DNA of 64,000 nt from NCBI GenBank assembly GCA_020284085.1, contig JACEVL010000285.1, positions 237,001 to 301,000 of the forward strand. Reading direction: 5' to 3'. The stretch comes from Aporrectodea caliginosa (Eukaryota > Annelida > Clitellata > Crassiclitellata > Lumbricidae). Positions 56,541-64,000 of the stretch are shown piece after piece. Position numbers and translations under genes: made by a program. Within the stretch, counting starts at the first letter, position 1. The number at the start of each line of letters is the position of its first letter. Below the pieces are notes generated by a model, which had not been told where the DNA came from, made no database searches, and saw only the letters and a list, made by a program, of their open reading frames with translations.

Positions 56541-57216
56541 TGTGGCTGGATGATAAAGAGTTCGCGAGGATACATGGAATGGGAATATTGTAAGGAGTTG
56601 TAAATATGTTATAGAAGTTGGAAATTGATTCGCTTTGGGGTTTTCAGCCAATTGAGTGATTTGAGAAAGGGAGTGATATCGTGATGTTTGTGCGTTCTGG
56701 TGACAGTTCGGGCAAGTTAGTTTTGCCTAAGTTGCATATATTTAATTGCCGTGTATTCAAGAGAGAAGAAGATGAAATAGCAGAAATCAAGCTTTCAGTG
56801 TAGGCCTACAACGGAGTTAACAACAGTGAAGGCAATTTTAAAGTCGAGCATGCGTCCCCGGATCTGTACTTCCAAGAACATCGTTTAGGAAGAAAAAGAT
56901 CTCACATGTTTTGTCATTAGAAACAACTCGAGACTAGGAAACAAAATTTTATTGATTCGTCAGTAACGTCAAAAGAACAGTTTAAGAACTGATAGCATTG
57001 ACAACAGTCTGTTTGAATTAGCCTACATGAATCACAACACTTTATATAAGTAATAAATTATGTTGTCATTAATTACGGGAACATTATGTTCACTGATTCC
57101 CCTGTCACATTTGTCGTCTGAACTAGGGACTAAAAAATTAACAGATTGCACAGTTTATTAGTGTGATTATGATTTAGTTGTTTAAACACCTACAATAGAT
57201 AACGAATGATTGTGTC
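56541..57216. other. 3' flank of gene 2
   Basis: No domain or repeat recognised. AT-rich sequence downstream of the stop codon of the TRADD-N-like exon. Confidence 0.4.
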
Positions 57217-57593
57217 TTAATTGAGTTGAATCAAGTTCTGACCTTTGAAATACGTCCGCATCTTCTGAAACTCTTCAGTGGATGTTGTTAGTGATGCCAC
57301 TGCTATTTTCTGTGACCGATTCAATAAGCGATTGAAGCACACTTCAACGGAATCCTTGAGGCGTTCTGAGATCAGCGACTCGTGCAGTTCTTCTAGTTCT
57401 TCGATAGTCTTACAATAGATGTAGAGAACGATGCTTTGTCCAGTCTTAGCAGCGATTACTTTTGACTGAACAATTTCAAGTAATCTAACTGCTTCATCAA
57501 CTGATATGTCGTTGAGCATATTTGTCATCCTTGTCACAATGTTGTTTTCGATCTCCTCGTCCACATTAAGATTAGCATGAACTTTCACAGCAA
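57217..57593 (-). CDS. TRADD-N-like terminal exon (gene 2)
   Basis: After acceptor TGATTGTTATAG (entry phase 1) the exon codes about 125 residues to a stop at 57217. The centre, TGQSIVLYIYCKTIEELEEL, HESLISERLKDSVEVCFNRL and TTSTEEFQKMRTYF, shares with 14751-15151 the hydrophobic strand ending in a Cys, the following helix and the final helix. It begins AVKVHANLN where the paralogue begins VIKVEMQYR. The pattern fits the TRADD N-terminal-like module found after CARDs in invertebrate death-fold proteins. It joins in frame to the CARD exon at 59596-59901 (GGC G|TT GCT). The intron between them carries a truncated MITE and a 0.3-kb TTA array. The name rests on pattern memory; the paralogy and splice phase are seen directly. 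Confidence 0.7.
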
Positions 57594-58794
57594 CTATAAC
57601 AATCAGAAAAAGGTTATGCCAATGACTGCACGATAATTAATTTCCTCCGGGCTCTAATGCTAGAATCGTTAATGTTTTAGGATACGATATATAATTGGCA
57701 AACATAATACACTATTCAGATGAGCGCTGTCAGGAAATAATTGCCGTAAAATCTGGTCCAGTGTCTGTTATTTGAGTTATTTTAACTAGATTGAAGGTTG
57801 CAGCTGACAGTCTGAGCTGTCGCTTTTCTTTTCACTCCATGTACCTTCCATTCAAGTTTATATGTCCACATAAAGGAATTTGCGCAGAACTGGCTATTCT
57901 GGGCTATGTTTTATCATGGCACTTGGTGCCTGGTCCTCTCCTTTTACACTGTATGCTACTCTGCTTGTTGCGCAGCTCATTGACCGTTGACTATTTATCA
58001 TCATCAACTGCGGTGTGTCCCTGTCTGGTACGTTACCGCTTCCACAGCACGTCGTCAGTTTTATCTATTCCGAAATGTTCTCAGAACAGTATGCAATCAG
58101 AAATTCTACGGGCGCTGCTCAGACTCCACCTTTCGCGCTCTTCTGTGAAGCATTAGGCCTATGATAATTATGATAACGGCGCTGTAAAAAATCTCTAGCT
58201 TAGGTAAGAATTGGCTTTTTAAATTTTGGAGTCTATAAATTTAAGTATAACAATTTAATGATTGGAGGTGATAAATGTTGAATAATAGAATGCTATACCA
58301 TTTCGTTATCTCAAGGAAGCAGTCGAGAGAGACCTTGCTGCTTTGAAGACTTGTTAAACAGGAAAGATAGATCGGGAAATAACTCCAGAGAGACTAATAA
58401 TCATCTCCAAACTATCTCTGACGAGGCAATACACTGATAGCTGTTTAACAAATGTTATGATGCAGTAGATAGAAGAAGAGAAAGAGGTGTGGCTCTGACG
58501 ATACGTTATAATTATATATGAGGTTTGCCTGATGAAATAATTATGCAAAAGGGATCGAATTTTCAAGTTCGTAATATGAGTTTAACAGAGAATGGGACGC
58601 TGTCATGCAACTTTGGAAAGGTGTGAAAAAACGGAATAGGAGGTTGTTTTGCCAAGAAACATTAGTTAGAAATACCCAGTGACCAAATCTAGTTTGACAT
58701 ATTTGGTTTGCTGAGTTCAGACTGAATTTTGAACTGAATAATTCCCACTTTCGTCTTGAGGCATAAGATTCAAGATTCACTTTTTGGTGTGACC
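57594..58794. other. Intron between CARD-B and TRADD-N exons (gene 2), part 1
   Basis: Plus-strand frame 57791-58156 and minus-strand frames near 58354-58780 have no domain. The segment is best read as intron sequence of gene 2. Confidence 0.4.
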
Positions 58795-59101
58795 ATGCGC
58801 TTCATTTGCATACATACATATTTGTCTTGTGACAACCGGAAGTTATCATAATAAATAATAATTTATACGCAATATTATAAAATATCGCTAATTATGGGGG
58901 TTCTGTTGTTAAAACTTATGTAATTACGAAGTGCATTCATATAATTGACAACTAAATATACCATTCCGTTCAGAAATGAATGCTGAATCCACTGCTGTAT
59001 TACAAGAATGATATGATATATGAAACCAAACACGAAATTCAAGGAGGGCGTCAACCACCCCCCTTGTTAGCCGATGTCACAAAAAACCTTGGTGGCCTGA
59101 G

Positions 59102-59105
<4 letters not shown>
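58795..59105. mobile_element. TA-target MITE, copy 3 (left end lost)
   Basis: Matches the right part of 29447-30307 and 3322-4062, including AACTAAATATACCATTC and TGAATGCTGAATCCACT, and keeps a right end TTGGTGGCCTGAGGTTA. The TTA array starts at its outer edge. Confidence 0.85.
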
Positions 59106-59430
<325 letters not shown>

Positions 59431-59595
59431 AAATCATGCTGGAAAGGCCTAATGCAATTCCTGTGTTCCATTTTGATCAACATGAAGATGAAAATTGACA
59501 TTAAGTCCAATTTGCAATGATAGTGAAGACCTGAGAAGAGGAAGAGAAGATATTCATTTCATTGGATACAAAATGTAATACGATAATTAGCCTAC

Positions 59596-59901
59596 CGCCG
59601 CCACAGTCGAGTATTTCTGCAATGTGGTTTTGCTGTGACTGAAGAAGGCAGGTGATTGTCAGGCGGTAGTCACGTAAACTTCGTCTTCGTAACATGTCCA
59701 GCAGTGTATTGTTCTTTTCGTGCGAAGTTGGCTTTGAGGAAATTGAATCCATTTGCCTTCTATTAATGACATTTGAGGAATACAGACGACCAAGTAGATC
59801 AGTCAAATCCAGAAGATCAACTAAACTTTCGTGATTGGTGTCTAGTATTGAAATTTTCTGTGCAGTCAAAGGCCAGTCTTCGCCAAACTCATCAGAATAT
59901 T
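59596..59901 (-). CDS. CARD domain exon, type B (gene 2)
   Basis: 306 nt with acceptor AATACTGTTTTAG and donor GGCG|GTAGGC, entry and exit both phase 1. The peptide YSDEFGEDWPLTAQKISILD (lead-in and helix 1), ESLVDLLDLTDLLGRLYSSN, VINRRQMDSISSKPTSHEKN, TLLDMLRRRSLRDYRLTITC and QSQQNHIAEILDCGG is a clear CARD: helix-loop pattern with the 'I-xx-KPTxxxKxxxLLDxL' core. In-frame splicing upstream to CARD type A at 63681 and downstream to the TRADD-N-like exon at 57593 predicts a tandem-CARD plus TRADD-N protein. Tandem CARDs are used to bridge receptors and filament-forming adaptors. An in-frame ATG at 59922 just upstream could also start translation if the upstream CARD is skipped. Confidence 0.85.
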
Positions 59902-60126
59902 CTAAAACAGTATTTATTCGCATATACGAGGATTACTTCTGAATGTTCAGCGTCAAAATCCAGTGAAGTTAGAAGTCTTAAATCTTTTTAATTCTTGTTC
60001 GTTACACTTTGTTCATACCATAGACTCTACATACAGTCCATCGCTAACATTTTCTGACACTGACCAGACACAGAAACAGACCAAACAACTTTTTATGCAG
60101 TTGCATTGATTATAGGTCGTGGAGGC
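59902..60126. other. Intron of gene 2
   Basis: Nothing recognised except the edge of the MULE element. Confidence 0.4.
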
Positions 60127-61080
60127 ACCCCACGACATTTGCGCGCCGACAAATGCGCGCCGACAATTGCGCGTACCGTCAATTGCGCGTAGGACAAATG
60201 CGCGCCGACAATTGCGCGCATAAACATGTCCATAGGGAAGATACGGGCCTTATAATCAAACAAACGATTAGTCATTTAACTGTGAATTTACGACGTACTG
60301 TACCAAACAAATGTGAATGTCGCCTTGAACAAATGGCCCTGGAGTGAAAGTATGTTTATAAACTTATTCTCCGGTACTTTGTCTAAACAGCCACGAGGAA
60401 TGTTTCATCATTATGTTTATTCGCCTCTAGGAATGAGCAAGTTTAAAATATCGTGTTCTCAGATTTGGCCGTCTCTCAAATCGAGATTGTAAGCGAGTCC
60501 ACGCAGATACTCAAGCACAGAAACCGAGCCATAAGTTGGAACCAACGCCATCAAGCGTCGATTGAGCCGATGTACTTCGATTTCGAAGCATCGGGTTGTC
60601 GGAAACCGGCTCGGAAGCGTTCAATCATCAGCTCCACGTGGTGTTGTTCTTTCCTGAAGTGATCCACGATCTTGAACACCGACGGGTGATGGCAGTCAGC
60701 GGTCTGTTGAAACGACCGATGCTACAGAATTGTTGGTGCGCGGTAGACTTTCGTTGACACGGTCGCGCATGTTCCACAGCGCTATGTCAAATCTGGGGTT
60801 CCCTCGTCGATTCCTCCTCTGCCTTCCAACGAAGTTGTCTTCCCAGTAGTCGTTAATGGTAGCCAGTTGGGGAGGACTGGTTTCGACCAACTCATCAAAG
60901 GCCTGGGGAACGTCGGTCACTGGCACAAAACTTAGAGCTAGGAGCATCTTTATGTACAGCCGCACGCACTCCCCTTTGAGCGCATTTGACGGTGCTCGCA
61001 ATTGACGGGGTTTTTTCCGCGCAATTGTCGGCGCGCAAATGTCGGCGCGCATTTGTCGACGCGCAATTGTCGTGCACGCT
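60127..61080 (-). mobile_element. MULE-type element with tandem-repeat ends
   Basis: The left end (60127-60222) repeats GACAAATGCGCGCC / GACAATTGCGCG units about every 16-19 bp. The right end (61010-61075) repeats the same units in inverted order, with outer GCACGACAATTGCGC-like ends. The interior encodes the C-terminal part of a MULE transposase. A clean 8-10 bp target duplication was not found. Confidence 0.8.
60440..61052 (-). pseudogene. MULE transposase C-terminal part
   Basis: Minus-strand pieces: LLALSFVPVTDVPQAFDELV, INDYWEDNFVGRQRRNRRGN, FDIALWNMRDRVNESLPRTN and NS; then in another frame SFQQTADCHHPSVFKIVDHF and RKEQHHVELMIERFRAG. This is the region after the catalytic domain in FLYWCH-associated MULE transposases ('Y-h-E-x-x-h-G...LPRTNN..EGWH...HHP..W'). 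The first 20 residues are translated terminal repeats, so the true N-terminus and catalytic core are missing. A frameshift lies near 60715. Confidence 0.82.
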
Positions 61081-61092
61081 AATGACTGGCCA

Positions 61093-61487
61093 CCGTCGTG
61101 GATACAGTCACGCCCGACGTGAGCCGATACCTGGGACTAGAATCACGACCGCCTCGCATTTGGTCATTGCATGTCATATGATTGTGTGTACCTGAAACGA
61201 ACCGACCGATAAACATTGCCGTTTGCGGGGAAGGTTGTTCACCGTGTTTTCTAAAGACGACACTAACCCTAACCCTGACCCTAACCGACCCTCACGACGC
61301 CTAATCTGACCCTAAACGACCCTCACGACGCCTAATTTTACCCTAAACGACCCAACGAATCCTAACCTGGCCATAACCGACCCTCAAGTTATCCGCCATA
61401 TCAAAATTCCATGGGAAGACAACAAGTTCACCTGACAGGCTTTAGCCAATAACGCGACGGGCGTAAATGTTGTACTGGGATTCCGCT
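61093..61487. mobile_element. Telomere-like MITE, inverted second copy
   Basis: Reverse complement of 26805-27199, including GGATCCACTAC and GTCGTGGATACAG ends and a CCCTAACC / CCTAACCC-type middle near 61265-61380. No clear target duplication. It abuts the MULE element. Confidence 0.88.
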
Positions 61488-61559
61488 AACGCCCGGGGCT
61501 CGAACGGATCCACTACCTTGATTATAACGCCGTTGATGCCAATCGGGTCACTCCTTTTC

Positions 61560-61827
61560 ACTCCATCCTCCTCTTCTGACCCAATCCTCTCCATCTTCTT
61601 TCTTTTTCCTTTTCCTCTTCCTCTTCCTTCTTCTTTTATTTCTATTCCCTTTCCCCTTCCCTTTCCCTTCCCCTTCCTTCCTTCCCCTTCCCCTTCCCCT
61701 TCCTTCCCCTTCCCCTTCCCCTTCCCTTCCCCCCTTCCCCTTCCCCTTCCCTTCCCTTCCCTCCCCTTCCCCCCTTCCCCTTCCTTCTTCCCTTCCCCTT
61801 CCCTTCCCTTCCCTTCCCCTTCCCTTG
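61560..61827. repeat. Pyrimidine-rich (CCTTCCC)n tract inside a LINE
   Basis: CCTTCC and CCCCTT units of variable length. It interrupts a minus-strand LINE reading frame just after the reverse transcriptase segment at 61828-61925. Confidence 0.9.
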
Positions 61828-61925
61828 ACCCAGACAGGCCAAACGATATTTGCAACCGTTCTAGAAGTATCTCATGGTTCACAGTGTTAAATGACGCGCC
61901 AACGTCAAAAAGTGACAGTAAAGTT
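61828..61925 (-). pseudogene. CR1-like LINE reverse transcriptase scrap
   Basis: The minus strand reads FDVGASFNTVNHEILLERLQ then ISFGLSG, matching the block 'LDLSAAFDTVDHxILLxRLxxxFGIxG' that holds the first catalytic aspartate region. About 33 residues survive before the pyrimidine tract. Confidence 0.8.
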
Positions 61926-61949
61926 TTAGGGCAGGTTTTGATGAGGTTT

Positions 61950-62125
61950 GACGCATGTTCCAGATCGCTATCACTGTCCGAGTCACAGGTGCAGAATGCG
62001 AGCGATCATTTTCTGTCATGAAGCGTATTAAATCATACAAGCGATCCACGATGTCGCACGATTGATTGCGCAGCATTTCTATACTAGCGATTGAAAGAGA
62101 GTTGTGGGACTTTCAGCTGTGAACT
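61950..62125 (+). pseudogene. hAT transposase dimerisation-domain scrap
   Basis: One frame reads TGAECERSFSVMKRIKSYKR, STMSHD, a stop, then LRSISILAIERELWDF. This is the conserved C-terminal hATC block ('SAExERxFSxhKxIKxxxRSxMxxxRLxxLxLLxI'). Only this block remains. Confidence 0.85.
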
Positions 62126-63004
62126 GGGAATTATTGACAAATTCAGCGAGGGTGACAGAAGACCAGATGTCTGGTCGATTAACAAACTAATGACTAATAA
62201 GACAGAGGTTTTGTTTCCGGAAACTTTTGGGTGTTCCTTATGAATTTTGGCAGCTGATTACGAAAATAATCTTCAACTCTTCCTAATAGGCTACGTGCCG
62301 TTATTTTGGAATAAATTTCTTCTGTAATTTTCTTTCACATTTTCATCCTTCTTACTGTATATGTTACCAACGAAGTAAGCTGTTTTGTGTATTCCAGACA
62401 TGACTGGGCATTATTATCATATTATATTCGTTTATTGGTTCAAAATCAGTGGCGGCGCCAGGATTTCAAAAAATTTAAGCCCTTCCTTTTCTCCCATCCC
62501 TCCCTTTTCTCGATCCCTTTTCTGTACATTTCTTCCCTCCCTCCCCTCTTCCATCCTAATCCCCTTTCCTTTCCTTCCTATTCCCTTCCTTTCCCCCCTA
62601 CAACGAACTACCTCTGCCGCGACGGAACCCCTTTGAAGCAGCGCTCTGGAAAATCTTTCACATTCCAGATGCATGTAGGTGCGTTTTTAGCACACATCCG
62701 GTGATAAAACGGTATTTGTATTTGCTTGTCTGGCTACAGCTGTATACAGTAGCAGTAGCATATACTAGCAAGTTTAATAGTCGTATTTATATGTAGTCAG
62801 TTTTGAGCAACTGCGTTCAGGTTAAAGTCTTAGGCGTTCGTTTTCACGAGATTCATGATTGTGGGTATCGCCTTTTATGGAGATCTTAAATTATCAGTTA
62901 CATTCTGTATTAAATGCTGCAGCATTCAGTATTAAGGCCGAGCTGATCGATGGTAAACCTAGGTTTGGGCATGTACGCAAGTTTCATGTTGGAAGAACTT
63001 CACT
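62126..63004. other. Intergenic with solo MITE end and pyrimidine tract
   Basis: At 62448 CAGTGGCGGCGCCAGG matches the end of the MITE at 25796, but no partner end was found. 62480-62600 is a C/T-rich tract. The frame MWVSPFMEILNYQL (62859 onwards) has no recognised domain. Confidence 0.4.
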
Positions 63005-63089
63005 ACTAATACTACTGCTACTGCTACTGCTACTTCTACTGCTACTGCTACCGCTACCGCTACCGCTACCGCTACCGCTACCGCTACCG

Positions 63090-63171
<82 letters not shown>
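63005..63171. repeat. (CTA/CTG/CCG)-type trinucleotide array
   Basis: Starts as TACTGC units, changes to TACCGC units and then to pure TAC/ACT units, so three related variants are stacked in blocks. Confidence 0.95.
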
Positions 63172-63173
<2 letters not shown>

Positions 63174-63680
63174 GTTACTGACCTCCTATCAAAAAAAGCA
63201 TTACGTAGAAGACCTTAACGCTGGTGAGTAATTGTCCCACAGGTTGAACTTGAGGAAGAGTCGACATTCCTTGAAGTGAAGAAATTTAAAAGGGTACCAC
63301 AACCGGATCTCCAGTATGCTCAGCATTTAGAACTCATAACATTAGAAAATGAGTATTATTTAAGGTAGTCATGTGATGTCAGATGGAAACGGATGAGTGA
63401 CGGTGCTACCAAATTTCTGGTCGAAGATAGCTAAAGACAGGACAAGAATCATTATTTGACAATCGAATTGAAGGAAAAAACGGAGACCGTCTTTGCACAA
63501 GACGAAGGACCAACAGAAGAAATATAGTTTTTGAAGTGTAAGTGTGTCAGACGGCGCGTAGACAAATCTACAATAAGTAAACTTCTAATATAGAAAGGAA
63601 GAAAGAAATAATAATATTTACAAACACGTAGTATACCTATTTTTTCTGTCTGACCTTCTTTTATTTAATTCCGTTCTTAC
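63172..63680. other. 3' flank/intron beside CARD-A exon of gene 2
   Basis: No domain recognised. It is probably the start of the intron joining 63681 to 59901. Confidence 0.35.
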
Positions 63681-63918
63681 CTCCATTCGCTGTTAAATAG
63701 TTCACGATGTGCATCTGATCTGCATCTCGGAGAACCGTAATTAAACTATCACATTTATCTTTGGTCAAAATGTCATCCAACAGCTGAGCGTTTCTCCTAA
63801 ATGAAGAACTCTTGCTTGTGACTTCATCTATTTCTTTCCAACCAAAGGTTCCGTTGGCACGCAGTTTGTCTAGAAGTCCAAAATCGGGATCCATACGTTC
63901 CTCCAAAAAGTCTCTGTA
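63681..63918 (-). CDS. CARD domain exon, type A (gene 2)
   Basis: 238 nt with acceptor TTTTTCATAACAG and donor GGAG|GTAAGAA, entry phase 0 and exit phase 1, the same as 9340-9577. The peptide YRDFLEERMDPDFGLLDKLR, ANGTFGWKEIDEVTSKSSSF, RRNAQLLDDILTK, CDSLITVLRDADQMHIVNYL ending TANGG shows the six-helix CARD pattern, with the usual Leu, Ile and Tyr core positions. It joins in frame to CARD type B at 59901. The first coding exon lies beyond the right edge of the window. This is the more complete gene of the family here. Confidence 0.85.
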
Positions 63919-64000
63919 CTGTTATGAAAAATAAAAAATAGTATTACAGAAATTCGCCATGCAACAGTAGTTTCAATATTTAATGGGTTGGTAGTTTGGC

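Noticed and set aside
60093..61077. Repeat peptides such as MRADNCAYRQLRVGQ
   Set aside because: They are translations of the tandem terminal units of the MULE element.
61442..62021. Gly/Glu/Lys-rich and Pro/Ser-rich open frames of 146 and 184 residues
   Set aside because: They are translations of a CCTTCC tract between a LINE scrap and a hAT scrap. No domain, no start context.
63005..63171. Trinucleotide array as a CRISPR or other regular-spaced array
   Set aside because: It is a pure triplet tract without spacers; no CRISPR-like repeat-spacer structure exists anywhere in the window.

Overview
This window is intron-rich, AT-rich and full of transposons, so it is animal nuclear DNA. The exons encode CARD death-fold domains, TRADD-N-like modules, F-box-like domains and an NHL-type beta-propeller. 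Together with the frequent TAGGCCTA octamer and the mix of CR1-like LINEs, hAT, mariner, piggyBac, MULE and Polinton remnants, they suggest a marine invertebrate, perhaps a deuterostome such as a tunicate or echinoderm. The species cannot be fixed from the sequence. No bacterial operon, CRISPR array, rRNA or functional tRNA was seen.

Host genes. All credible host exons are on the minus strand. Two exon pairs share one architecture. At the right, CARD type A (63681-63918), CARD type B (59596-59901) and a terminal TRADD-N-like exon (57217-57593) form a consistent splice chain. In the left half, CARD type B (16172-16516) and TRADD-N-like (14751-15151) form the same chain. A further CARD type A exon (9340-9577) has exactly the length of the right-hand one. 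Interleaved with them is an F-box-like/beta-propeller gene: a 29-nt exon (24751-24779), an F-box-like exon (18119-18305) and a propeller exon (12387-13417). Its 5' exons are duplicated in tandem at 34857-34885 and 31612-31798. Most junctions are phase 1, so the modules could be shuffled or spliced in several combinations. The likely role is intracellular innate immune or cell-death signalling; this is inferred from the domains only.

Duplication and transposon archaeology. About 17.2-30.6 kb (copy A) is a direct duplicate of about 30.95-36.26 kb (copy B). Copy B lacks the large insertions in copy A, so it acts as a set of empty sites. It dates and delimits a 4.6-kb inverted-repeat element (18644-23232, itself holding a SINE, a LINE and a hAT-like element), a LINE (23688-24646), a 2.3-kb hAT-like element with two further elements nested in it (25078-27398), another LINE (about 27960-29300) and an 861-bp TA-target MITE (29447-30307).

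Other regions. The left end holds a decayed mobile-element ORF, a LINE remnant, a mariner deletion derivative (4610-5219) and a Ty3/Gypsy LTR element with 436-bp LTRs and an intact GTGTC target duplication (5620-8697). The middle right has Polinton capsid and protease remnants (36985-37910), a mariner transposase relic, a pogo-like element (40529-42610), three phase-compatible mini-exons, several LINE fragments, a LINE/TTAA-element/piggyBac-like nest (47300-49004), a hAT-like element inside a 16-bp minisatellite (49103-51484) and a piggyBac derivative (51987-53000). The far right holds a MULE with tandem-repeat termini (60127-61080), a telomere-like MITE and long trinucleotide arrays.
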